Shown here: piece by piece, positions 52,539 through 59,870 of the stretch
Numbering within the stretch: the stretch's first letter is position 1
How the letters are laid out: every line of letters starts with the position of its first letter
Origin: Prosthecochloris sp.
GTDB lineage: Bacteria > Bacteroidota > Chlorobiia > Chlorobiales > Chlorobiaceae
DNA: 60,118 bases
Reading direction: 5' to 3'
Assembly (NCBI GenBank): GCA_015482705.2
Contig: JADMLA020000041.1
Span: forward strand, 1-60,118
Notes under the pieces: model-generated
What the model saw: the letters and a program-made list of their open reading frames with translations, nothing else
What the model was told of the DNA's origin: nothing
Databases searched by the model: none
Position numbers and translations under genes: made by a program

Positions 52539-53552
52539 ATGGCAACAAAAGTAGTTCTTGATTTTGAGAAGCCACTGTTCGAGCTCGAAGAGAAGCTTCA
52601 CGAGATGCGGGTGTGTTTGAAAAAAAGTTCAGGTGAGCATAATCTTGTTGAGACGGAAGGGCTGAATCGTGAGATAGAGGTTCTTGAATCAAAAGTTGAT
52701 GCCCTCAGGCTTTCGATCTACCAGAACCTTACAAGGTGGCAGAAGGTGCAGCTGGCGCGTCATCCGGAACGACCGTATACCCTGGATTATATCTACATGA
52801 TGACGCAGGACTTTGTAGAACTCGCCGGTGACAGGCATTACCGTGATGACAAAGCGATTGTCGGGGGATTTGCCAGGATAGAGGAGGAGGAGTCAGGCTT
52901 CAATCAGACGGTTATGGTTATCGGGCACCAAAAGGGTCGTGATACAAAGTCGAATCTGTACAGGAATTTCGGCATGGCTCAGCCAGAGGGGTATCGCAAG
53001 GCTCTTAGGTTGATGAAGCTTGCCGAAAAGTTCGGTAAACCGGTCGTTACCCTGATCGATACTCCCGGGGCGTACCCTGGTATCGAAGCTGAAGAAATGG
53101 GGCAGGCGGAGGCGATTGCCCGCAATTTATTCGAGATGGCCGGACTGCGTGTCCCTATTATCTGTGTCATCATAGGGGAAGGGGCGAGCGGTGGCGCAAT
53201 AGGTATTGGTGTTGGAGATCGTATACTGATGGCTGAAAATGCATGGTACTCGGTTATTTCTCCGGAAAGCTGTTCATCCATTCTATGGAGAAGCTGGAAG
53301 TTCAAGGAACAGGCGGCAGAAGCACTGAAACTGACTGCTGAAGATCTTCTCGAACAAAAGATTATTGATAGAATCATACCCGAGCCGCTTGGTGGAGCGC
53401 ACCATAATCCGGAAAAAATGGCGGAAACAGTCAAGTCGGTGCTTATTGATGAGTTACGACTTCTACAAGGAAGAACACCTGAAGAGCTCGTTGATGAAAG
53501 AATCGATAAGTTTGCAGGGATGGGGGTATGGAATAAGGATGGACAGGTGTAA
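52539..53552 (+). CDS. accA: Acetyl-CoA carboxylase carboxyltransferase subunit alpha
   Basis: AccA, with AccD, transfers the carboxyl group from biotin to acetyl-CoA. At 337 residues it is full length. It has the N-terminal FEKPLFELEEKL coiled-coil region, HPERPYTLDYI, TLIDTPGAYPGIEAEE, the oxyanion-hole GEGASGGAIGIGVGD and WYSVISPESCSSILW. The partner accD is not in the window; accB and accC are 2-3 kb away on the other strand, so the enzyme is encoded in separate units. The 3' side opens into a gene-free stretch. Confidence 0.97.
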   Translation: MATKVVLDFEKPLFELEEKLHEMRVCLKKSSGEHNLVETEGLNREIEVLESKVDALRLSIYQNLTRWQKVQLARHPERPYTLDYIYMMTQDFVELAGDRHYRDDKAIVGGFARIEEEESGFNQTVMVIGHQKGRDTKSNLYRNFGMAQPEGYRKALRLMKLAEKFGKPVVTLIDTPGAYPGIEAEEMGQAEAIARNLFEMAGLRVPIICVIIGEGASGGAIGIGVGDRILMAENAWYSVISPESCSSILWRSWKFKEQAAEALKLTAEDLLEQKIIDRIIPEPLGGAHHNPEKMAETVKSVLIDELRLLQGRTPEELVDERIDKFAGMGVWNKDGQV

Positions 53553-54073
53553 GTCAAAGGTCGAAAGGTAAAAATCAAAAGGAAAATTCGAAGAAAGGAA
53601 AGAGGCTTGTGGCATCCACGCCAGTGTGCCGAGGAATGTTTGTGGCAATCTTCAGCAGGCAATTAATAGAGTTCAACTAAGAAGAAAAGGTCGTCTCAGA
53701 AACAGAACCGAGGCAGCCTCTTGATTGTGTCAGTCAGCACCCAAATTCCCCAACGTCATACCAAACATGATGTGGTGCATTTACAAAGAAAAATAGAATT
53801 ACTTTTGATTCCGGGGCAGGTTCAAGGATGAGAGAGGGAGAAGTCAAGCCCAAGGACGACAGGGGAAAAGATGCCAAATTGCCCCGTGAAAAGAGGCTTT
53901 GAAAACGAGTGACTGCTCAACATACAAGGTAGCTGTCTCAAAAGCACTGCTTCACGACTATCAGTCACCGTTGCCTACATTTCCGGCAGAAAGTCATGCC
54001 GCACTTGATGCGGCATCCATACTGACTTTCATTGGAAGATGGATCCCCGGGGCAAGCCCGAGGATAATAATCA
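53553..54073. repeat. Gene-free stretch with hairpin repeats between accA and korB
   Basis: This 521-bp gap between convergent genes has no convincing gene. At 53993-54066 it has a dispersed-repeat-like unit. A perfect hairpin ATGCCGC-ACTTGAT-GCGGCAT (53996-54016) is followed by GGATCCCCGGGGCAAGCCCG, wording typical of small intergenic repeats in many bacteria. At 53725-53735 a fragment of the GAGGCAGCCTCTT terminator core appears, and from about 53929 GTAGCTGTCTCAAAAG resembles similar repeats. It is probably an accumulation of decayed repeats. Confidence 0.5.
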
Positions 54074-55102
54074 TTATTTGATCGTCCAGGTGCTGGGCCC
54101 TGCAAGCAGTTCCTCGAGAGTTCCTTCCCCGCCTGATTGTGCCTGTGCAATCTGTTCGTCGAGAGCATTCTCATAGGTAAAGCGATCTTCGACATAAAAG
54201 ATGCCGATTGGCCTGGGCAGGCAGTTTTCCATTGTATCCGGATCATCGAAGAAACCGGCAAGAATGTTCGCTTTCAGTTTATCCTTTTCATCATGAATCC
54301 ACAGATCGTCTTTCGAAACCGATGAATCGGTAAGGTCTACGATCACAGGTGTGAAACCGTCAAGTTTGATGCCTTTGTCTTGCTGTGCACCGAAAACAAG
54401 AGGCTTGTCCTGTTCGAGGTAGACGGTCGTATCGGCCTTTCTTTCCTTATCGGTAAACACAGCAAAAGCACCATCGTTATAGATCGGGCAGTTTTGGTAG
54501 ATTTCAACAACCGATGTGCCTTTGTGATGTGCGGCTCGCTTGAATACTTCGCGCATAAATTTGCCATCACGATCAAGAACTCTTGCTACAAACGTTCCTC
54601 CCGAACCAAGCGTCAGGGCAGCCGTGTTCATCGGGTAGTCGACGACACCATTGGGAGAGGTGACCGTTTTAAGCCCGACTTTCGAGGTCGGTGAGTACTG
54701 TCCTTTCGTCAGTCCGTAGATTTCGTTGTTGAACAGGATGACATTCATGTCGAGGTTTCTTCTGACAGTATGAATATAGTGGTTGCCGCCTATGGATAAA
54801 GCATCGCCATCACCGGTAGCTACCCAAACGCTCAGATCAGGACGTGCGGTTTTGAGCCCTGATGCCATAGCCATGGCTCTGCCATGAATGCCGTGGACAC
54901 CATAGGTCGAAACATAGTATGGTAGCCTCGAAGAACAGCCGATACCTGATACAACGATTACCTCTTCAGGTTTTAGGCCCAGATCGGCCATCGCATTTTT
55001 GAGCTGCTGAAGTACAGCATGATCGCCACATCCTGGACACCACTTGGGTTCCTGGCTTGACGTAAAATCTTTAGCCGTCAATAGAGTATTTGTATCGCTC
55101 AT
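54074..55102 (-). CDS. korB: 2-oxoglutarate:ferredoxin oxidoreductase beta subunit
   Basis: KorB, with KorA, reductively carboxylates succinyl-CoA to 2-oxoglutarate using reduced ferredoxin, a defining step of the reductive TCA cycle of green sulfur bacteria. The 342-residue subunit binds thiamine diphosphate through the ATGDGDALSIGGNH motif (about 95-110). The cysteines in PKWCPGCGDHAVL (about 20-33) and a later Cys in YQNCPIYNDGAF are cluster-ligand candidates. It begins 3 bp after korA ends, so the two are one operon. Ferredoxin reduced by the P840 centre would drive it. Confidence 0.96.
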   Translation of the reverse strand: MSDTNTLLTAKDFTSSQEPKWCPGCGDHAVLQQLKNAMADLGLKPEEVIVVSGIGCSSRLPYYVSTYGVHGIHGRAMAMASGLKTARPDLSVWVATGDGDALSIGGNHYIHTVRRNLDMNVILFNNEIYGLTKGQYSPTSKVGLKTVTSPNGVVDYPMNTAALTLGSGGTFVARVLDRDGKFMREVFKRAAHHKGTSVVEIYQNCPIYNDGAFAVFTDKERKADTTVYLEQDKPLVFGAQQDKGIKLDGFTPVIVDLTDSSVSKDDLWIHDEKDKLKANILAGFFDDPDTMENCLPRPIGIFYVEDRFTYENALDEQIAQAQSGGEGTLEELLAGPSTWTIK

Positions 55103-55105
55103 AGT

Positions 55106-56989
55106 TTAAAGCTCCTTTAAAATGTCTGTAATTTTTGCTTCGATTTCCATCTCGTTGAACGGTAGACCCTGCACTTTGCTGAAGCCGATGGGTTCTATCT
55201 GGAACTTGTCCCTGATAATGTGGATAAGTTGACCGTTGTTGTTTTCCGGTATCAGAATCTTCTTATAGTTGCCGAGAATCTGACCAAGATTTTTCGGGAA
55301 CGGATTCAAGTAGCGGAGATGGGCATGAGCAACATTGCATCCTCCAGCAAGTGCTTGTTCAACCGCGATTTTAATCGCTCCGTAGGTCGAGCCCCAGCCA
55401 AGAACCAGGAGATCACCGTTTTCAGGGCCGTTGTCAATGGTCTGGTCAGGAACGAGATCGATGACGCGTTCGACTTTTTCGGCGCGCAGTCTTGTCATCA
55501 AAGCATGGTTTTCCGGGTCATGTGAAACATGGCCGGTTTCGTGCTGTTTTTCAAGACCGCCTATACGGTGTTCAAGGCCCTTTGTACCGGGAATGGCCCA
55601 CTCACGGACACCCCGGTCATCACGTTTGTAAGGGAGGTAAGGCGGGTCGTCCTCATTTCGTGCTTTGGCAAGCTTTGGTGTTATTTCAGCAAGATCTTCC
55701 GGTGAAGGAATCAACATGGGCTCGGAGCTGAGCGCGAGATAACCATCGGTAAGGCAAATGACCGGAGTCATGTATTCAACGGCGATTTTCGCTGCTTCAT
55801 AGGCTGCGTAGAAACAGTCGACCGGAGATGTAGCTGCGATAATCGGGACCGGTGCATCACCATGACGGCCAAACATGGCTATGAAAAGGTCGGACTGCTC
55901 CGGTTTCGTAGGAAGACCTGTAGAGGGCCCCCCTCTCTGAACGTTGACGACGACCAAAGGAACTTCCAGAATCATGGCCAGACCGAGACCTTCTGCCTTG
56001 AGCGCGAGGCCCGGACCGGAGGTGTTGGTTGCTGCGAGAGCTCCTCCATACGATGCGCCGATACTGGTTAGAACACCGGCTATTTCATCTTCCGCCTGGA
56101 ATGTTTTGACTCCCCATTTTTTCAGGCCGGAAAGCGTTTGCAGGATTTCCGAGGCAGGGGTTATCGGATAGGAGCCGAGGAACAGCTCTATACCGGCTTT
56201 CTTTGCCGCCGCAGTCAGGCCGATGGCCGAAGCCTCATTACCGGTGACACGGCGGTAGATGCCCGGTTTCTTGTTTGCCGGATCGACTGAAAAGCGGCCA
56301 TGCTGTGAAAACATTTCCGTTTCATCACCGAAATTGTAGCCGGCTTTGACCGCCTTGATGTTCGCTTCGGCAACATCGGCTTTTTTCTTGAACTTTGTTC
56401 TGAGGGTTTCAATCGTTGTTTCGATCGGAAGGCTGTAGAGCCAGTAGAGGGTTCCCAGTACAAACATATTTTTGCAGCGGTCGATGTTTTTCGTACTGAG
56501 TCCGGTATCGGCAAGAGCTTTCCGGGTGAGAGTCACGACCGGTATTGTAAATACGGTATAATCTTTGAGTGTACCGTCATCAAGCGGATTGTTTTCTTCA
56601 CCGTAACCTGCAAGTTTGAGGTTTTTTGCATCGAATCCATCGGTGTTTGCAAGAATGATTCCGCCGTGATGCAGGTTTTTCAAATTTGCTTTCAACGCGG
56701 CCGCGTTCATTGCCACCATGACATCGAACTTCGCACCAGGCGTGTAAACCGCTTTGCTTCCAAACTGAAGCTGGAAACCTGAAACACCTGAAATTGTTCC
56801 GGCAGGGGCGCGTATCTCTGACGGAAAGTTCGGGAATGTATTGAGGTCAGAACCGTAAACAGCTACAGTATTTGCGAACTGGGTGCCAGTAAGCTGCATG
56901 CCGTCGCCGGAGTCTCCGGCAAAAAGAACCGACACACTGGTTTTAGATGTTACCATATTTTCATTGTTTAGGATTATTTGGTCACTCAT
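55106..56989 (-). CDS. korA: 2-oxoglutarate:ferredoxin oxidoreductase alpha subunit (fused gamma-alpha)
   Basis: At 627 residues this is the fused form of the oxidoreductase. Its N-terminal gamma domain (about 15-215: VLFAGDSGDGMQLTGTQFAN) precedes the alpha domain (about 235-600). The alpha domain has FLGSYPITPASEI, NTSGPGLALKAEGLGLA, VNVQRGGPSTGLPTKPEQSD and CLTDGYLAL, which contact thiamine pyrophosphate and the substrate. It is the first gene of korAB. Its 5' region is 186 bp from the next leftward gene and contains a perfect hairpin. Confidence 0.96.
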   Translation of the reverse strand: MSDQIILNNENMVTSKTSVSVLFAGDSGDGMQLTGTQFANTVAVYGSDLNTFPNFPSEIRAPAGTISGVSGFQLQFGSKAVYTPGAKFDVMVAMNAAALKANLKNLHHGGIILANTDGFDAKNLKLAGYGEENNPLDDGTLKDYTVFTIPVVTLTRKALADTGLSTKNIDRCKNMFVLGTLYWLYSLPIETTIETLRTKFKKKADVAEANIKAVKAGYNFGDETEMFSQHGRFSVDPANKKPGIYRRVTGNEASAIGLTAAAKKAGIELFLGSYPITPASEILQTLSGLKKWGVKTFQAEDEIAGVLTSIGASYGGALAATNTSGPGLALKAEGLGLAMILEVPLVVVNVQRGGPSTGLPTKPEQSDLFIAMFGRHGDAPVPIIAATSPVDCFYAAYEAAKIAVEYMTPVICLTDGYLALSSEPMLIPSPEDLAEITPKLAKARNEDDPPYLPYKRDDRGVREWAIPGTKGLEHRIGGLEKQHETGHVSHDPENHALMTRLRAEKVERVIDLVPDQTIDNGPENGDLLVLGWGSTYGAIKIAVEQALAGGCNVAHAHLRYLNPFPKNLGQILGNYKKILIPENNNGQLIHIIRDKFQIEPIGFSKVQGLPFNEMEIEAKITDILKEL

Positions 56990-57106
56990 TGTTGGTGTTC
57001 TTGCTTGTAAAAAAAATAAAAATACGATTTCACCCCTGCCAATGAATAGTCATTTCATTTCAGAGCTTGATATCGGCGAGTGGTGAAAAAAAACTAACGG
57101 AGGGTT

Positions 57107-57129
57107 GAAAACCTGTTCTTCAGGTTTTC
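57107..57129 (-). terminator. Hairpin between the 57176 gene and korA
   Basis: A perfect 9-bp stem (GAAAACCTG and CAGGTTTTC) with a TTCTT loop lies downstream of the leftward gene at 57176 and upstream of korA. On the leftward strand, a run of eight Ts occurs about 25 bases further on (complement of 57085-57093), too far for a classical terminator. It probably separates the two transcripts. Confidence 0.5.
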
Positions 57130-57175
57130 AGCAAAGCTAAAAATATAGCTTTAAAAAAAAGATCAAACAAGTTTT

Positions 57176-57445
57176 TCAGTGATTGTCATCACTGTTTTTC
57201 TCGATGATGATGTTGTTTGCTTCGCAATACTCCTGCCATAATTTTTCGAGTTTGCCGGGGCAGTTATCGTCGAGATCACAAATATCGCACCGCTGAATGC
57301 CATACATCTGTTCCATCCAGCAACCGTTGGAGCTTTTTTTGACCTCGTTGACATAGTTGGGGTTTTCCATCATTTTCTTTGTGGACAACTCCATCAGGTA
57401 GAGGATATCCTCTCTTTTTTTCGGGTCTTCCATTCCCCAGCTCAT
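57176..57445 (-). CDS. Unrecognised small cysteine-rich protein
   Basis: I do not recognise this family. From the ATG at 57445 (MSWGMEDPKKRED) it has 89 residues, mostly helical, with no signal peptide. Cysteines near the C-terminal half (CWMEQMYGIQRCDICDLDDNCP) give a C-X11-C-X2-C-X6-C pattern that could bind zinc or an iron-sulfur cluster. It is acidic and charged. A longer frame to 57538 would add 31 residues of unlikely sequence. It lies upstream of korAB on the same strand, and a partnership with the oxidoreductase is speculative. Confidence 0.7.
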   Translation of the reverse strand: MSWGMEDPKKREDILYLMELSTKKMMENPNYVNEVKKSSNGCWMEQMYGIQRCDICDLDDNCPGKLEKLWQEYCEANNIIIEKNSDDNH

Positions 57446-57733
57446 AGCGGTGCTCCCTTTGCATTGAACGAATTTGAAAAAATCACTCACCCTGCGGTAA
57501 GAAACAATATACATCTTTTCGATAAAGAATATGCACATTCCCTTTTCAGTAGCGGCTTCAGTCGCTCGAAGACCTGAAGGGTATCGATTTTACGAGAATG
57601 TCATCGTAAGCGGAAAGGTTATGACGGTATGGGTGTCATGGCAGCAGTGAGGATGATGGAGGATGAACGATATTACTTGAGATTATAAAAGAATACGCAT
57701 ATGGTGATTTTTTTATATGTTTTTTTATTGCTT

Positions 57734-58408
57734 TTATAACTCTTTGTTTGTTGTTGTACTGATTGATTTTCTTGCCACAATGACATATTCTCTATGTTCT
57801 TTACAGTCTTTCATTATATTATTTCCGTAGGCGCTCCATTCCACTTCGATATAATGATTATCTGCATTTTTGAATCTGCTCGATAATTCACATTTTGAAT
57901 TTTCTTCTTTTTCGATAAAAACATAGTTGTGTACATAGGCCCTTTCGTTGGGATGAATTAAATCCAGGAAATATATTCCTTGCAATGCTTTGTTATTATA
58001 TCCTAAAAACTTTTCGAACGATCGTGTGAATTCGTCGAGAATAAGATTGCAGTTTATAACAGCATATGCATCGAATTGTGTGGAATGTGTGGCATCGAGC
58101 TGTTGATAGAGAAGTTGGAGTCTTCTCATAATTCGTTCCATTTCAAGTTTATAGCTCGATGTCATAAGGTGTGCGCCCAGACCACTGATCAGCGTGTTTC
58201 TCTTGCCGTGCATGATCCAGTCGATATCGGCGCCGTCTTTTTCCAGCTTTGCCAGCAATTTTTTACCTGGAATACTTTTTCCCTTCAAATACGGACCCAT
58301 TTGAGCCGGATATTTAATTCCCGTTGCTCTACAAAATGCGCTTATAGAGCCATGCTTCTTCAGGATATATTCCCGAAGTCTGTAATTAAAATCTTTGTAG
58401 ATTTTCAT
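57734..58408 (-). CDS. HTH-PAS transcriptional regulator
   Basis: The 224-residue protein couples an N-terminal CI/Xre-type helix-turn-helix (about 5-70: GSISAFCRATGIKYPAQMGP, then GADIDWIMHGKR) to a PAS sensor domain (about 110-215: YAVINCNLILDEFTRSFEKF, then YFLDLIHPNERAYVH). The rest of the PAS fold ends in HYIEVEWSAYGNN. A linker helix (EMERIMRRLQLLYQQL) could dimerise it. No kinase domain is present, so it would sense a ligand or redox signal directly and bind DNA. It diverges from gvpA across 1.1 kb that contains three palindromes of one design. This makes it a candidate regulator of gas-vesicle genes and of itself. Confidence 0.85.
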   Translation of the reverse strand: MKIYKDFNYRLREYILKKHGSISAFCRATGIKYPAQMGPYLKGKSIPGKKLLAKLEKDGADIDWIMHGKRNTLISGLGAHLMTSSYKLEMERIMRRLQLLYQQLDATHSTQFDAYAVINCNLILDEFTRSFEKFLGYNNKALQGIYFLDLIHPNERAYVHNYVFIEKEENSKCELSSRFKNADNHYIEVEWSAYGNNIMKDCKEHREYVIVARKSISTTTNKEL

Positions 58409-58481
58409 GATGTACCACCTTCTTTTATAAGTGCAAATTCCTTTCGGTGTTATTGGTAGCCTAACTTCAGCAGGGAAAGTT

Positions 58482-58518
58482 CTTGTTATTACCTACACAG
58501 TTTATAGGTGATAACAAG
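58482..58518. promoter_or_regulatory. Palindromic element 1, upstream of the HTH-PAS gene
   Basis: Arms CTTGTTATTACCT and AGGTGATAACAAG (12 of 13 positions complementary) flank an 11-nt spacer. It is 74 bp before the regulator start. The inner 17 bp are CCT-N11-AGG. It shares TTGTTAT, ACCT, the N11 spacing and AGGTG with element 3. It is a candidate operator, probably autoregulatory. Confidence 0.6.
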
Positions 58519-58928
58519 CGTTTTTTGTTTTCGGAAGGTTTCATTTCTCTTGCAGGTTTTTCCTGCCCTTTGGCGAGATTCATCTTTATTCCTTTAAAAA
58601 GTGGTTCGATTCTTTCATGCCGATGTTTATCGGTTGTGATACCACTTGTGTTACTCCAGGAGCTCTGTTTCTTTTCGATGGTCTATAAATCAGAAACAAA
58701 TTGCGAAGTTTGTGTTGAATAATAGAGAGTGATCGAGGTATTTAATGCGTAAAAGATTTGTGTGGTCTGTCTGTCTCTATAACAGGAGTTCTTGTTTCGA
58801 ATTACAGTAATCCCCATTCCTGACTATAGTTTTTTGCTCTGTATTATGCAAATACGGGTTTCTGAGGGTGATATAGGGTTGTATTTTGGTTGTGACTGCA
58901 CGCAAAATAAGCGTATTTACGGGGCGGC

Positions 58929-58951
58929 TTTCCTATATGTTTTATAGGAAA
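58929..58951. promoter_or_regulatory. Palindromic element 2, centre of the gap
   Basis: Perfect 9-bp arms TTTCCTATA and TATAGGAAA around a 5-nt spacer. The inner 17 bp again have CCT-N11-AGG, and CCTA with TTTATAGG matches element 1 (10 of the 17 positions are shared as CCTA, A and TTTATAGG blocks). It is a candidate second operator. Confidence 0.5.
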
Positions 58952-59385
58952 ATAAGGATAAATTTTTGAGATATGTTACAAGTTCCGGTTTTTATTCGTA
59001 TGTGAAAACGTTTTGTGCTGTTGTTTATTGTTGGTGTATATGTATTGTATATCAAAAAAGTACAAATGTTGTTTGTTGTAAGTATTTTTCACTGATTAGC
59101 AGGTAAGCAATGGTTGAAAATGAACATTGTTCGATATGGTGTAACAGTCTTTCTATAAGGATGTTAGAGGTTCGTTGGTGTTTGAGAGGAATCGTTTGTG
59201 CAACTGTTGGATTTAAGGTAGTGGTTTTTTTCTCTCAATGAGAAATTGTGCTGTTATTTATATAAACAAATCGTGTTTTTGTGGTTTTAGAGGATAGGTA
59301 ATGTGTTTTGGAGGCCTGTATAGCATACTAAATTTGTTTTTGTTGTTAAGGTTTTTTGTGAAAGAAAAGGTGATTTTTGCAGGCA

Positions 59386-59420
59386 TTGTTATACACCTAT
59401 ACTATAAACAGGTGTTATCT
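59386..59420. promoter_or_regulatory. Palindromic element 3, upstream of gvpA
   Basis: TTGTTATACACCT, an 11-nt spacer and AGGTGTTAT repeat the pattern of element 1 (TTGTTAT, ACCT, N11, AGGTG), with ACACCT/AGGTGT fully complementary. It lies about 92-126 bp before the gvpA start. It is a candidate site where the HTH-PAS protein could control gvpA. Confidence 0.55.
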
Positions 59421-59451
59421 CTTGTGGGTGCGAAATGAATAGATGGGGTGT

Positions 59452-59481
59452 GCTCTCGGGTGAAAGCTCGAGGGCTTTTTT
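59452..59481 (+). terminator. Terminator-like hairpin in the gvpA leader
   Basis: A 7-bp stem (GCTCTCG and CGAGGGC, one G-T pair) with a 10-nt loop is followed by six Ts, ending 30 bp before the gvpA start. No gene lies immediately upstream, so it may be an attenuator within the gvpA leader, or the end of an upstream small RNA. Confidence 0.6.
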
Positions 59482-59511
59482 GAAAACAATAACTAAAATG
59501 GAGATATAATT

Positions 59512-59718
59512 ATGGCCGTTGAAAAAACCATGGGGTCATCAAGTCTCGTTGAAGTAGTCGACCGTATCCTTGACAAGGGTATTGTTATCGATGCTTGGGC
59601 AAGGGTATCACTCGTCGGTATCGAATTGCTCGCCGTTGAAGCAAGAGTCGTCGTTGCTTCCGTAGAGACATACCTGAAATATGCTGAAGCAATCGGGTTG
59701 ACAGCTCGTGCCGCTTGA
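59512..59718 (+). CDS. gvpA: Gas vesicle structural protein GvpA
   Basis: GvpA is the small hydrophobic protein whose ribs build the gas vesicle wall, giving cells buoyancy. The 68-residue protein is a near-textbook copy: SSSLVEVVDRILDKGIVIDA, then WARVSLVGIELLAVEARVVV and ASVETYLKYAEAIGLT. A TGGAG ribosome-binding site lies about 10 bp before the ATG. It is likely the first gene of a gvp cluster that runs beyond the window. A terminator-like hairpin precedes it and another hairpin follows. Confidence 0.97.
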   Translation: MAVEKTMGSSSLVEVVDRILDKGIVIDAWARVSLVGIELLAVEARVVVASVETYLKYAEAIGLTARAA

Positions 59719-59730
59719 TGCATTGTAAAT

Positions 59731-59746
59731 AACCCGGGCTCGGGTT
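59731..59746 (+). terminator. Hairpin after gvpA
   Basis: A 6-bp perfect stem AACCCG/CGGGTT with a GGCT loop lies 12 bp after the gvpA stop, followed by only a short T stretch. It may stabilise the gvpA mRNA or partly terminate, so that gvpA is made in excess over later gvp genes. In other organisms a hairpin after gvpA does this. Confidence 0.5.
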
Positions 59747-59870
59747 GAGATTTTGTTGCAAACGTATCCTTGAGGTTGAAAAGACAGGTATAGGTTTCCA
59801 GTGAAATCTCGATTGTTTGTTTTGCAGTATGGTGTTGCCATGAGAGTTAGCTGTACAATAATTATTTGTG

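Larger units (their letters stand above)
58409..59511. other. AT-rich gene-free region between the HTH-PAS gene and gvpA
   Basis: This 1.1-kb stretch is visibly richer in A and T than the flanking genes. It contains no frame I accept as a gene. A 79-codon frame (58483-58722) overlaps the first palindrome and is hydrophobic with no known motif. The region holds three CCT-N11-AGG palindromes (annotated separately), many GTT/TTG-rich runs, and the gvpA leader. It could carry distant regulatory sites or a small RNA. Confidence 0.6.

Noticed and set aside
58483..58722. 79-codon frame in the gvpA upstream gap
   Set aside because: It covers palindrome 1, has no ribosome-binding site I accept and no family signature.
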